A DNA stretch of 64,000 nucleotides. Origin: Bubalus kerabau. Taxonomy: Eukaryota; Chordata; Mammalia; Artiodactyla; Bovidae. Shown one piece after another: positions 52,487 to 63,995 of this stretch. The position numbers were made by a program, and so were the translations under genes. The notes beneath the pieces were generated by a model. It made no database searches and was not told where the DNA came from. It saw only the letters and a list, made by a program, of their open reading frames with translations. Where the stretch lies: NCBI RefSeq assembly GCF_029407905.1, contig NC_073628.1, positions 50,055,501-50,119,500 of the forward strand, written 5' to 3'. Numbering within the stretch: the stretch's first letter is position 1; each line of letters starts with the position of its first letter.

Positions 52487-52692
52487 TGCTCCGTCCTGTC
52501 CAAGTCTTTGTGACCCCATGGACTGTAGCCCACCAGGCTCCTTTGTTCATGGAATTTACCAGCAAAGAATACTGGAGTGGGTTGCCATTTCCTTCTCCAA
52601 GGGAGTTTCCTGACCCGGGGATTGCACCAACACCTTTTGCATCTTCTGCATTGGTGGCCACATTGTTTACCACTGAGCCACCTGGGAAGCCA
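52487..52692 (-). mobile_element. Bov-tA SINE
   Basis: TCCAAGTCTTTGTGACCCCA, GGAGTGGGTTGCCATTTCCT, and the head complement at the end (CACTGAGCCACCTGGGAAGCC less its last base). AAAGAAATGAT (52440-52450) and AAAGATATGAT (right of the element) flank the SINE plus its microsatellite. Confidence 0.9.
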
Positions 52693-52703
52693 AAAGATAT
52701 GAT

Positions 52704-53354
52704 ACTTCCCAACTTTTAGCTGATTTTCCCTAGGAGTGTATGTGAACTTGAACTGATATCCTGTGAGTCTCTGAGGGTGTTGTAGCATCAGCCTGGATTT
52801 CACACCATGCCGGGCTATGTCCTCTATCTGCTGTCAAATAGCTTGACCCACTTCCCTGGTCATTTCATTGGGAAAACAAATGAGGTCACAGATGTGAAAG
52901 TGCTCCAAAGGGGTGGCATGAATGAGGTGGCCTCAGTGTTGTTGTTATAGTGGTTTCAGGACCTAGAATATGAGGGGTCCCTGTTACCCTGTGGTTTTCA
53001 ATAATAAATCACCCTGACAACAGACCCACCAAACTCAAAAGCACCGAGGAGCCCTTAGACCTGATCTGACTCAGAGATCCAAAACGTGTGACGGGAGCAT
53101 CTTTGTGAGTGCACAGGTCATCTCCCGCTCAGCCTGCCCTGGGCTGCAGTGGTGTGTCGTGGGCCCTGACTGTCAGATTTGAAAACCAAAAGGCCCAGAA
53201 CCGGGCAAACAGCCATACATCATTCATTGCCTTCCTGATTCTTTGGCTTCAGGTGGCCTTCAGCTGCTGCCGACACAGTGTCCTAATGCCTTGTGTGGTC
53301 TTTCTCTTTGAATGATTTCTGGAGGTTTTCAGGAAAGGCTGTGAGCCTATATAT
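52704..53354. other. mixed segment, no gene seen
   Basis: Nothing recognisable. The short frame 53109-53315 has no motif. Confidence 0.4.
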
Positions 53355-53425
53355 TATGGCAATGGACAGAGGAGCCTGGCGGGCTACAGTCCATGCGAAG
53401 AGTCGGATATGAGTGAGCCCACAGT
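53355..53425 (+). mobile_element. Bov-tA SINE fragment
   Basis: About 65 bp only: AATGGACAGAGGAGCCTGGC, GGGCTACAGTCCATG, GAAGAGTCGGATATGAGTGA. Both head and middle are missing. Confidence 0.78.
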
Positions 53426-53464
53426 TGGCCTATTCACTAAAGCATGGAAACTGATAACTTAAAA

Positions 53465-53643
53465 TACTATTTATTTACTCATCTGTTTATCTTCTTTGGC
53501 TGTGCCAGGCCTTAGTGGTGACACAGGATCTTTAGATGTGGCGTGGGAGCTCTTAGGTGGGCATGTGGGATCCCAATAGAGGAACCTGGGGCACATGCAT
53601 TGGGAGCGTGGAGCCTTAGCCACAGCCCACAAAGGAAGTCCCA
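53465..53643 (-). mobile_element. short CHR-type SINE
   Basis: TTTATTTACTCATCTG tail complement, CTTTGGCTGTGCCAGGCCTT, GGATCTTTAGATGTGGCGTG, and a diverged head ending CCACAAAGGAAGTCCC. Confidence 0.72.
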
Positions 53644-53739
53644 GCAACTGATAGTATTTAATGATCAATAGATATTCCCCCTGTGTTTAAGTCTATTCAA
53701 GAGTCAGTTTTATCAGAAGCTCTCTGCTGAGCTTTCTCT

Positions 53740-54000
53740 TTAAATTAAAGGGTAGTTGATTTACAGAGTCGTGTTAATTTCTGCTGTATAGCAAAGTTAT
53801 ATACATTCTTTATATTCTTCTTCATTTTGATTTTCCCAAGGATATTGAATATAGTTCCCTGTGCTATACAGTAAGGTCTTGTTGTTTATTCATTCTAAAT
53901 GTAACAGTTTGCATCTATCAACCCTAAACTCCCAGTCCATCTTCCTGCCCCTTGGCAACCACACATCTATGGCTTTGTGTCTGTTTCTGCTTAGTTTTTT
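53740..54000 (-). mobile_element. L1 LINE 3' end fragment
   Basis: GGTAGTTGATTTACAGAGTC, ATAGTTCCCTGTGCTATACA and TATCAACCCTAAACTCCCAG are the complement of a ruminant L1 3' UTR, the same block as 27290-27740 and 60955-61170. Confidence 0.83.
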
Positions 54001-55165
54001 ATTCTAGTAAAAGTCTAATCCATTTGGGAGTTTCGTAAGCCAGTTCTTCTCACTGTCAAGCTATAAGACTTCCTAGAACATTCTCCATACGTTTTATTGA
54101 ATTCTTTCTTCCTACCTTGGGCAAGTATTGGGATTCCTGAAACACTTCTTTAACAAAGCAACAAAGCCAGAAGGAAAAGATAGATACTCGTTCACAAAGT
54201 TCCATATTTATGTCCAGAATAAGATTTTTCAGGACAATTGGAGCGAAACAATTCAATCTTTCCTGAGTGTGCACTGTGGTGTTAAATCTCACCCAATGCT
54301 TGGCAATCTCTGCTGCCTCTCACACATTTTGGAACGTGGTTTGGGAATATTTCTCTGAGTGCTTTTGCCATAAAGTAAAAATAGTTTCAGCTTCCCGCTA
54401 AGTAGAGTTCTTGCAAAGAGGCATTCGTTATTCATTACTCACTTTTCTCCAGTGCTGCCCACCAGGGATCTCAAAAGTTTTCATATGTAGGTGTTTGTGG
54501 TCATGATCTTCTAAGAAGAAAGTTTGGGATAGAAATCGAGAAAGGACAACTTCCCTGGCAATGTCATGCCTTGGTTCACAAAATGAAGTGGGAAGGCTGT
54601 AGCTGTTAAAAGCAGACGGTGGCCTGTGAGAATACGGCACACTGTAGGGACTTATATCTGATCATCATAAGCCCACTCTGAGAATAAAGTTCAAGATTAT
54701 AAAGTCTCATCTGTGAAGACTACCATATTAGAGAAACCGAGGACATCTTGGAAGTCTTCTGTTTCAAATGCCTTTGCAATAGTTTTGACTAGACAAAAAG
54801 GCAATTTCTAAAGTTTACAGATGCAGAACTGAGTTATACATTTTTAATTGCCTCCTGGGGCAGTGTGACTTATTTATCTTCAATGATTTAACACATTTAA
54901 TCTATTTTGCTTTTGACATGGACAGAAAGTTCACCAGCCACTGTTCTTCATTGCTTAGGCCTGGTGGTAAGGGCTGCCTGGGGCACTAATGATGAGAATG
55001 TTTCCACTTAGCCCTTGGCCTCCACTGTTGGAAAATGTGAAAAGTAAAGAATTAATCTTTAAATGGAATTTCAATAGGTAGTGTTGACGAGGAACAATGT
55101 GGAAGTTTTAGACATTTTTTAAAATTTATTTTAAAAAATTCACTTTCTTAAATTATTGGATTTCT
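54001..55165. other. repeat-poor segment, no gene seen
   Basis: Two 76-78 codon frames (54128-54358 plus, 54056-54292 minus) overlap on opposite strands. Neither shows a domain. Confidence 0.4.
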
Positions 55166-55250
55166 CAGCCTTCTTTATGGTCCAACTCGCACATCCATAC
55201 ATGACTACTGAAAAAAAAAGAACATAGCTTTGACTATGTGGATAGATTTT
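55166..55250 (-). mobile_element. BovB LINE fragment
   Basis: CTCAGCCTTCTTTATGGTCC, CATACATGACTACTG and AGCTTTGACTATGTGGA are an internal piece of the BovB C-terminal coding region, with an A9 run inside. A larger BovB of the same orientation lies 90 bp away. Confidence 0.78.
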
Positions 55251-55342
55251 ATATTTTTTTATTTGTGATTGGCTTCATTTTCTTGATACAGTGTGGAATT
55301 ATTTTTTGCTAATATTTTTCATGGCTGAATTTTCATAACTTT

Positions 55343-56171
55343 CAGTCAGTTTAGTTCAGTTACTCAGTTGTGTTCGACTCTTTGCAACCCCATGGACTGC
55401 AGCACACCAGGCTTCCCTGTCCGTCACCAACTCCCAGAGCTTGCTTAAACTCATGTCCATCGAGTCACTGATGCCATCCAACCATCTCATCCTCTGTCAT
55501 CCCCTTCTCCTGACTTCAGTCTTTCCCAGCATCAGGGTCTTTTTCAGCAAGTCCGTTCTTTGCATCAGGTGGCCAAAGTACTGGAGTTTCAGCTTCAACA
55601 TCAGTTCTTCTAATGAATATTCTGGACTGATTTCCTTTAGAATTGACTGGTTGGATAGCCTTGCTATCCAAGGGACTTTCAAGAGTCTTCTCAAACACCA
55701 CAGTTCAAAAGCATCAATTCTTTGGCACTCAGCTTTCTTTATAGTCCAACTCTCACATCCATACATGACTACTGGAAAAACCATAGCTTTAACTAGACAG
55801 ACCTTTGTTGGCCAAGTAATGTCTCTGCTTTTTAATATGCTGTCCAGGTTGGTCATAGCGTTTCTTCCAAGGAGCAAGCGTCTTTTAATTTCATGGCTGC
55901 AGTCACCATCTGCAGTGATTTTGGAGCCCAAAAAACTAAAGTCTCTCACTATTTCCATTGTTTCCCCAACTATTTGTCATGAAGTGAAGGGACTGGATGC
56001 CATGATCTTAGTTTTCTGAATGTTGAGTTTTAAGCCAGCTTTTCCACTCCCTTCTTTCACTTTCATCAAGAGGCTCTTTAGTTCTTCCTCCCTTTCTGCC
56101 ATAAGGGTGGTGTCATCTGCATGTCTGAGGTTATTGATGTTTTTCCCGGCGATCTTGACTCCAGCTTGTGC
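55343..56171 (-). mobile_element. BovB LINE, 5'-truncated
   Basis: 3' terminus at 55343 (CAGTCAGTTTAGTTCAGTTA), truncation inside the reverse transcriptase at 56171. TTCATAACTTT flanks it at 55332-55342 and about 56172-56182, so the insertion boundaries are exact. Confidence 0.94.
55497..56165 (-). pseudogene. BovB reverse transcriptase and C-terminal remnant
   Basis: Two minus-strand frames. 55977-56279 carries the reverse transcriptase end (GVKIAGKNINNLRHADDTTL), where the catalytic box reads HADD instead of YADD (56112-56123); its first residues come from flanking DNA. 55497-55958 carries the C-terminal domain (FLGSKITADGDC, VMYGCESWTIKK, LQYFGHLMQRTD). The frames are separated by a frameshift or stop near 55970. 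The tyrosine change and the truncation mean it is dead. Confidence 0.9.
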
Positions 56172-56219
56172 TTCATAACTTTGGCAGTTTACTTTTCTGT
56201 GCATTGCTTTCATTCTGCT

Positions 56220-56273
56220 CTGAAAATGGAAAAATGAAAGTACTGAAAGACACTGAAAATGGAAAAATGAAAG
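56220..56273. repeat. 33-bp-spaced tandem duplication
   Basis: A 21-bp segment beginning CTGAAAATGGAAAAATGAA occurs at 56220-56240 and again at 56253-56273, with ACTGAAAGACA between. A small local duplication about 50 bp right of the BovB insertion. Confidence 0.88.
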
Positions 56274-56504
56274 ACACATTTTCTGCCCTCAAGGAACTCA
56301 CAGTTTTAATGCAGCCTTTTAGGTGGCTTGATAAAAATGAGCATAAACTCTGAAGGCTCCCAGAAGATAGGACATAGTTTAAACCTAGGACTGAGAACAT
56401 GTGTCTTACATTCTCCCTGGAGGCTAAAGCTGGGTGAATGCAAATATATATCTAATAAATTTGCTAAATACCGATACATTATAAATACTTCCTAAATATT
56501 ACAT

Positions 56505-56717
56505 CATGTGCTTGTGTACTCAGTCCTATATGACTCTTCACAGCCCCATGGACTATAGTCCATCAGTCTCCTCTGTCCATGCATTTTTCTGGGCAAAAAT
56601 ACTGGAGAAGGTTGCCTGGAACCTACTCCAGGAGATCTTCCCAAGCCAGGGATCGAACCCAAGTCCGTCTCCTGCATTGACAAGTGAATTATTTACCACT
56701 AGTGCCTCCTGGGAAGC
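56505..56717 (-). mobile_element. Bov-tA SINE
   Basis: Diverged copy (TATATGACTCTTCACAGCCC, GGGCAAAAATACTGGAGAAG). CCTAAATATTACAT (56491-56504) and CCTAAATATTGCAT (56718-56731) form a clear target duplication. Confidence 0.92.
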
Positions 56718-56731
56718 CCTAAATATTGCAT

Positions 56732-58141
56732 ATTGATCGTTATATTCACCCTTGAATTTAACTTTGTGAATCTATTTTAGTCTACTGAATTGATCTTTAT
56801 TTAAAACTTGCATATACTCCCTTTTGTCTTGTGAAAGTAATTAAGATGCTTTAAGTATCTAAGATGAACCATCTTTCTCTTTTAGTAGCTATATCCTAAG
56901 ACATGTTTCCCCAGGGATTTTTATTTTATCACATATAAAGAACAAACCCTACCTGTTCTGTGATGAATTTAAGAGAACACAGGGTTCTTAATAGCTGTGT
57001 TAATGGGATAATTAATAATGTTTGTTTCTAACCCACAGGATATCTACCTAATTTATTAGCAATCTAAGATATCTGTTATGATTCAAAATAAAAATAACAT
57101 CCATTAGAAGCAGAAAAAAGCAGGATAATTTCTTCCCCAATGCAGGGGCTTTTTCCTGTGCCTCTTATGAAAACCAAAAGAAATTGATGTTAGTTTAACC
57201 TTTATTATGTACCAGACATCATGCAGGATGCTACCCATATAGTGATTGATTGCCTTTATCTTCAGGGAACTTGGAAAGCTAGTTTAAGGCAAGGGTATAA
57301 AAGAGGACAGACACATAATAATCAGATATGTGCTCAGTAATGTATTAGTGTACGAAATCAAGTCAAGTGAACCATGGAGGGAAGTAATCCTACCTGAACA
57401 TGATCTCTTGAGAAGAAATCATAAAAGAACAGACATTGGCATGAGGCCTCAGAGGATTTTGTAAGAACTGCAAGATCAGGGAAGTAAAGGGGATTCTATA
57501 CTGAGGGAACCCCAGTAAAGCTGTGAGCAAGTTGAAGTACACAGTCCACATTAGAAGAACAGGTTGACAGGGAGCCCCTGCAGGGAAGGGAGTTCATCTT
57601 GCTCATCTTGCTCATCACTGTTTACCCCATGTCTAAAACCCTGCACGTTGTAAGCACTGTATATATTTGTTGAATATGTGATCTGATTGTGTGATTAAAA
57701 CTTTAGGGTTAGGGAAACCAGAAGCTGAGAAGAGCCCAGTAGATAGGCTGTATCAGTACTAAAGAATCTTATAATTTAATACTAAAGAGTATGGATTTTA
57801 TCCTGTAATTCAGTACTTATCAAAGTATGTCCCTTAAAATATCAAATCTGAAGGACGGTAATAAGCATCTCTCAACAAAAGCATTCTGTTGTCAAATAAG
57901 CTTGGGAAATACTGGTTTAAATAGTAGTTTCTTTGCTTAGATTTCTTCTGAGCCATGTCTCTGCTCATGTGCATTATGAAGCTCCAAAAAAATTCTATGG
58001 AATTCAAACTTCTAGGATCCTAGACCCTCTCCACCCTGCAGGACTGGGGTTCTCCATGGCACATTTTATGGAAATCTGTCCTAACAGAAGGACTTAAAGA
58101 GCTTTCAGCAGTGGACTGATCTGAACTTCATTTTAGATTTT
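56732..58141. other. AT-rich segment with ancient repeat scraps
   Basis: 57180-57570 (TATTATGTACCAGACATCAT, GAGGCCTCAGAGGATTTTG) looks like the same unnamed old repeat as 40890-41400. No gene seen. Confidence 0.4.
57575..57690 (+). mobile_element. L2 LINE 3' remnant
   Basis: TTCATCTTGCTCATCTTGCT, ACCCCATGTCTAAAACCCTG and TATATTTGTTGAATATGTG follow the L2 3' end. CATCTTGCT is locally duplicated inside. Confidence 0.5.
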
Positions 58142-58153
58142 TGGTCTTCTAAA

Positions 58154-58377
58154 AACTCAAGGCTTCCCAGGTAGCCCTAGTGGTGAAGAATGTGCCTGCC
58201 AATGCAGGAGACATAAGAGCTGTGGGTTTGATCCTTGGGTCAGGAAGATCCCCTGGAGAAGAAAATGGCAATCCATTCCGGTGTTCTTGCCTGGAGAATC
58301 CCTTGGACAGAGGAGCCTGGTGGCTGCAGTCCATGAGATCGCAGAGTCAGACACGACTGAAGCAACTTAGCGTGCAC
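58154..58377 (+). mobile_element. Bov-tA SINE
   Basis: GGCTTCCCAGGTAGCCCTAG head through ACACGACTGAAGCAACTTAG. TGGTCTTCTAAA at 58142-58153 and 58378-58389 is a perfect 12-bp target duplication. Confidence 0.94.
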
Positions 58378-58389
58378 TGGTCTTCTAAA

Positions 58390-59485
58390 GAATGGACTGA
58401 GAGGAGGCAGTTTGATGATAGGCGTGATAGTTTCAGCAGGAGATAATGAGAGTTGAACCCCAAGAAGCAAGAAGAAAGAACCAAGAGCCACCAAGGACAT
58501 ATCAGAGGTAGGACTTATCAGAGCTGTCTCTGGAGTCAGACACGTTATACACTGCCCAGGGCTTCCTGGCCAAGGTCCCCGGGCACTGAGTCTGGTCTGT
58601 GCCCTGTTACCGAGCTGAGCCTCCAGGAGCAGGGCTGTGCCCGTCTAGATGAAGGACAGGGTGTGTCACAACTGTGGGGTCCCTAGTTAATGACTGATGA
58701 GATGTGGGGGGAAAGCAAGAAGAGCATTCATGATGATTCATCTTTCTTGTTTAAGTGATAGCATGGCCAAAGATGTCTTCTGTAAACTTCTAATACTTCT
58801 ACAACTATAATATCTGCAATCACAGTACCTGGAGAAGGAATGTGATGAAGATGCATTTCTATTTGCCCTGAACAGCCTCTCCCAGGAGTTACATTTTCCT
58901 CTCCACCACACATGAAATTCAATATCCTATCATTACGGAGAGATTTTTACCAACACCTTAAACCAAGGATTGCCAACCCAAATGTCTCCAGAGTCCACTC
59001 AGGCATGTTCAGTGAGTGAAGTATGGAGCAAGCAGAGTATTTGCATGTTAAACTTACAGAAATGTCCTTCACTTACCAAAAGACAAGCTGTCTTTCGCTT
59101 TTGCTTTTGAATATGCAGTTTCCACCATCTATATTTTATAGCCATTTTTGACAGGAATGTAGATAGTGAGAAATGTTTCTCTACTCCAAGAAAAGTGTCT
59201 GCACAGTACTGATGATGAATGACACCTGACATGGTGGCAGTTAAGAAATATAGAGAAGGGTGGGCCAGTTATTGTGATTTTTCAGGACAGACTGGGTATT
59301 TGACTTTTTGTGTGATATCTCACTAGTTTTTAATGTAGACAGAAAACTTTCAATAGTCTGTATGGGCCAAATAAAAGCATATCTCTGGGCCCCACCGTCC
59401 ATGATTCCTCTCTTAGCCCATATGTGCTTTGTACACATATACATGGGCCCCGCTTTTTTTTAAGTTGATAAATTTAAAATTCATG
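58390..59485. other. repeat-poor segment, no gene seen
   Basis: 1.1 kb. The 58453-58686 plus frame is GC-rich but has no motif. Minus frames near 58728-59444 are short. Confidence 0.4.
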
Positions 59486-59495
59486 TACTTTTAGG

Positions 59496-59668
59496 AGGGC
59501 TTCCCTGGTGGCTCAGAGGGTGAAGCGTCTGCCTGCAATGCAGGACACCTGGATTCGATCCCCGGGTTGGGAAGATCCCCTGGAAAAGGAAATGGCAACC
59601 CATTCCAGTGCTTTTGCCTGGAAAATGCCATGGATGGAGGAGCCTGGTAGGCTATAGTCAATGGGATC
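59496..59668 (+). mobile_element. Bov-tA SINE, 3'-truncated but with target duplication
   Basis: Well-kept tRNA-like head with an A-box-like TGGCTCAGAGG (59509-59519) and a B-box-like GATTCGATCCC (59552-59562), the internal RNA polymerase III promoter pattern. The copy stops at CAATGGGA, so the last ~40 bp of the BovB-like tail is missing. TACTTTTAGG flanks it at 59486-59495 and 59669-59678. Confidence 0.92.
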
Positions 59669-59678
59669 TACTTTTAGG

Positions 59679-60941
59679 TAGACAAGGTGTTAGATGACCT
59701 GCTAAGTTGCCCTACAAACCTAGGTTGAATTGCTGGGAGGAGAAAAGCCAAATTTCCTGTGCTGATAATTAGAACAAGGTCCTTACTTTTGCATTAAGTC
59801 TTTACCATAGAAAGAAAGTCCCAAAATCTGGTGCCTGGAGAGTGTTAGAGAGCTTTCATTCAAATCACATCACCAGTGGTGCTAAGGCATGAGAGTCTGC
59901 CAGGATAAAAGGAATATAGAGTGTGATGTCCGGTGCTGTGAAAGAGAGGGGAGGCTAATACACACTTCCCATTGTAATTCATTCCTCGTGGATTCTGTTT
60001 CACAGAATGGGGAGTGTGGAATCATGAATTGACTGACTAAGGCCTCCATGTCAGGGAGATTGTGAAGTGGTGCAGGGGGATTTAGTCCTGGGGCTAATAT
60101 GATGTCACCTCTTGGTTCCTGGCAGAACTTTCTTAATGGCCCGCATATGAGCACACAGATTGGACCCATCTGTTTGAAAGGGGGAGTTAGCACATGTGTG
60201 GTAATCACCATCGCTCTAAAGAAACTTTGAGGAGGTGTTTAGTTCCTGCTGATAGGGAAGATTAGAATCAAGCAAGTTTTATGAATAGAAAATGATGAGC
60301 AGATGAGCCTGGCAGGAAATGGAAATGTGATGAGATTAGTAGCTGATGTATACCTCTCTGCAGGGAAAAAAAAAAAAAAAAAGCTCTAAGGGATGTCAGG
60401 CTGAGAAATACTTTATTTCCTGAAGTGCAAAGAAGAGATATGGACAAAGCTGTAATATTAGCAGCCACTGCCAAAGTGAATTTGGTCAAGGATCTTTCTA
60501 AAAAAAGCTGCCGTTTAGCTTTTGCTGGGTCTCAACATGGTGAGGAAAAAGTGCCTTCTTGTCCTGAGATACAAGCTTCAAAGGTGCATTCAGCCAACAA
60601 ATGTTTCCTGAGCACCAGCTCTGTGTAGCATTGCACCAGCCCCAAAGCGGCTCACAGACTCATGGGAATCAACACGCCATACTCTCTGGGTGGACTGTGA
60701 GCAGACTGTCCTGGGGCTCCCTGATAATGGGCATCTTTGCGCAGAGAGAAATAGCACAAAAATAAAGAGTATGATTCAATGACCTGAAAGCCTGTGCTCT
60801 GTGGGTCACGGAGCCCCTCTGGTTTGTGCCATTTGAAAAACAACTTTTTAGAAAAAAGAAACTTTCTGAAAGAAAGTTCAGAGCAAACTCATCAGATTTT
60901 CCCCAAAGGTTGGCAGTCTCAGCATTTAGAGAATGGATTTG
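59679..60941. other. repeat-poor segment, no gene seen
   Basis: Contains an A18 run at about 60365-60382. The frames 59882-60211 and 60669-61061 (minus) have no domain; the latter runs into the L1. Confidence 0.4.
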
Positions 60942-61480
60942 TTTTTTTAATTGAGGTATAGTTGATTTACAATGCTGTGTTAATTTCAGTGTACAGCAAA
61001 GTAGTGTAGCTATATGTGTGTATATATATACACACACATATATTTTCAGATTCTTTTCCACTTTAGGTTGTTACAAAGTATTAGATATAGTTCCCACACT
61101 ATACAGTAAATCCTTGTTGCTTATCTACTGTATATACAGTAGCCTGTATCTGTTTACATCACACTCATAATTTATCCCTTCTGCTCCTCCTTTTCCTCGT
61201 GGTAACCATAAATTTGCTTTCTATGTCTGTAAGTTTGTTTTGTAAATAAATTAACTTGTATTCTTTTTTAAAAAATCCCACATATAATTGATGTCATGTG
61301 GTATTTGTCTTTCTCTGAGTTACTTCACTTAGTATGATAATCCCTAGGTTCATGTTGCAAATGGCAACATTTAATTTTTTTATGACTAAGTAATATTCCA
61401 TCATGCATGTATAGCACATCTTTTGTATCCAAGTGATTGGACTTTATTGTTTCCATAACTTTCTCAATGGCTTTCTCTGG
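60942..61480 (-). mobile_element. L1 LINE 3' portion
   Basis: GAGGTATAGTTGATTTACAA, ATAGTTCCCACACTATACAG, GCTTTCTATGTCTGTAAGTT and AAGTAATATTCCATCATGCA are the complement of an L1 3' UTR and ORF2 end. A Bov-tA inserts just beyond it. Confidence 0.85.
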
Positions 61481-61491
61481 ATGGAAGGTAA

Positions 61492-61806
61492 AGTGAAAGT
61501 GAAAGTCGCTCAGTGGTGTCCTACTCTTTGCAACCCCATGGACTACACTGTCCATGGGATTCTCCAGACCAGACTACTGCAGTGGGTAGCCTTTCCCTTC
61601 TCCATGGGATCTTCCCAATGCAGGGATCGAACCCAGGTCTCCTGCATTGCAGGCGGATTCTTTACCAGCTGAGCCACAAGGAAGCCCAAGAATACTGGGG
61701 AGGGTAGCCTATCCCTTCTCCAGCAAATCTTCCTGACCCAGGAATTGAACTGGGGTCTCCTGCATTTTAGGTAAATTCTTTACCAACTGAGCTATCAGGG
61801 AAGCCC
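61492..61806 (-). mobile_element. Bov-tA SINE with doubled head (Bov-tA3 type)
   Basis: GTGAAAGTCGCTCAGTGGTG tail and a middle, then a first head complement ending AGCTGAGCCACAAGGAAGCC and a second partial middle plus head ending AACTGAGCTATCAGGGAAGC. The duplicated tRNA-like head makes it about 100 bp longer than ordinary copies. ATGGAAGGTAA is duplicated at 61481-61491 and 61807-61817. Confidence 0.92.
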
Positions 61807-61916
61807 ATGGAAGGTAATACACCCCCATTCTCTTCAGAAAAGAATTCTGTTTATTCCTTCCAGATTCACCTCTTCTGAAAGGTTACCTACCTACTCGACC
61901 TTGTCATGTCCTTCCT

Positions 61917-62042
61917 GCCCCTCTTTCCTTCCCTCCCTCACACCATACTTTAATGTTTTCTTCCTCCTCTCCTTTTCCTCCATTTCATCTCCTCCTCTCT
62001 TCCTTCCTTTCTTTCCTTTCATTCCTCATTCCTTCCTTTTTA
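61917..62042. repeat. polypyrimidine-rich tract
   Basis: About 125 bp, overwhelmingly C and T on the plus strand (TTTCCTTCCCTCCCTC, TCCTCCTCTCTTCCTTCC), broken once by ACACCATACTTTAATG. Confidence 0.85.
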
Positions 62043-63995
62043 AAAATTTCAGATAGAGACTTTTCCATATAAAATAAACCACTCTGTAAATGTATGCAAA
62101 CTACTGAGTATACGTCTCCTGAAATGCCCAAGAATAGGTCCTGCAACACGGGATGGGGAAGACAAGGTGGGAAGGGACCAGGACACTTTCCCATCCCCGC
62201 TTGGGTTATTAATGCCCTAATGCCAAGTTAAAGGTCAGATAAGAGAAATTGCATATAGTAAATCCAAAGGCAGATGGTTTAGGGCATTTTTATTATTATT
62301 ATTATTTCTTTTCTTCCATGGAAAGTATGAGTGACTGTGGAGGTTCCAGAAAGTTTATCTTCAGGTTGCTCCTCCTCTGAGACGTACCCTTTAATTTACT
62401 ATTGGCTAGTAGTTTCCTTTCTAGAAATGGTGGGAAACCCTTGTCTTCCCAGCAATGCAGTAGACTGAACACATAGGCAGACAGGTCTAAATTCCAGCCC
62501 TTGCCTTCATATCAGCCCCTGAGTATTTTTGAGAAGGTTACTCCCCTTGTGAGGAAGAGATAAATTGGTTTTCAACCTCTCTGCTGTCTTGGAAGGATTA
62601 AGGATTTAATGGTTGTGGAACATTTTGAAGATAAGTAAACATGAAAAATAAACATGACATCTACTCTACACACACTTCTATTTTTTTAAGAGTCTAGCAT
62701 TTTGAAAAATACCTAAATTAAAGCCTCTGCCATACTGAAATCATGCCAATATCTGTATCTGAGAATTTGTGACTGCATGCTTCATTTGAAGCTCAAAGGG
62801 CAGTTTGGAGTCATGGAACTAATCTCGTGGAAACATTGAGGTTATTGCCAGTAACATGATGTTGGGTTAAGAAACACATCAGTCTACATCTGTTTCCTCA
62901 TCTGTAAAGTGAGCAGATGGAACCAGAATGGTGCCTAAACTCCAAGGACTCGAGCTCTTAATGTCTAGTGACTATGCCTTCCTGAATATAATAGAAGTGA
63001 GGAAAGCCAGTCTCTCCCTAGCCTGAGGTTCTAAAGTCTGTAAAGCAACATGGCAGGAGTAAGAAAATACTGTGCAATGGGTCCCTTCATCCGTTTGTCT
63101 ACCTGTGTGGTGACCATAAATACAGATACCCAGCACACGTAAGTGGTGAAAATTGTGCCATCCACAACGGGCCCTGGAGTGAAACAGTGAAAACAGATAG
63201 GCTTCCTCACTAGAATTTATTGTCAACAGCATCTAATATCTTACCCATGAAGCACATGTCTTTTGAATCCAGGGACCTCTAGACATACTGTGTTGGAATA
63301 TAATCAAATCCAAAGAAGGGTGACATTATTAGTATTTGTAACTTACTACAAGGCTTTCTAGCCTTTTTCCCTTTATAGTGCACAAAGAAGATGATAACAT
63401 GTGTACAATACCTTTGGGTAAAGGGCAAGGCTAACCCAAGGTTCGAGGTTACCAGCCCTTAGATTCAGCTAGAGGAGGTCACACGCATCTATCAAAAAGT
63501 TAGGAGGATCCATATTGCAGTACATCTGACACTGACTTGCCACATGTGGTTGGAAACTGCCTTAGTTTAAATAGCTTTGTCTTTAGATTTCTTCCTTGCA
63601 TAGAATCTATTAGCCAGACCTTGAGACTTTAGATGATGAAATAAGGGGAGGGAAAAATAAATTTCTTTTAAGCTTTGTCTTCCACTTTAGAAGAGTATCA
63701 GGTGCTGAAAACAGCTCAGAGCAATCAGGAGACTCAGAAAAAGGCCATGGAGTACTTGGGAAGAAGAAAGGGTATTGCCAGACGGGCAGGAGGTGTGTGG
63801 CAGCCAAGGCAGGATGCTGAGATGTGGGGACTGGGGTGTGTTCAGTGGGATGGAGACAGCTGGGTTGATGGGATGGTGCTCCGGATAGCTGTACCCTGGC
63901 TGTGCGAGGCCCCACAGGCAGCATGAAGAGTGACATGCTGACGCCCATGGTGGCCTCAGGCTGCGGCTGTCAGGGTGGAGAAGCAGAGCCCTCAT
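62043..63995. other. repeat-poor block to the window end, no gene confirmed
   Basis: Holds an ATT trinucleotide run at about 62289-62307 and MIR scraps (62858-62945 listed separately; 62456-62600 possible). The last 330 bp is GC-richer, with frames on both strands (63675-63926 plus, 63610-63995 minus), none with a recognisable domain. Confidence 0.4.
62858..62945 (+). mobile_element. MIR SINE remnant
   Basis: GTTGGGTTAAGAAACACATC followed by CTGTTTCCTCATCTGTAAAG fits the MIR core. Confidence 0.45.

Noticed and set aside
59496..59570. tRNA gene
   Set aside because: The A- and B-box-like words belong to the tRNA-derived head of a SINE; no complete cloverleaf or anticodon arm can be drawn.
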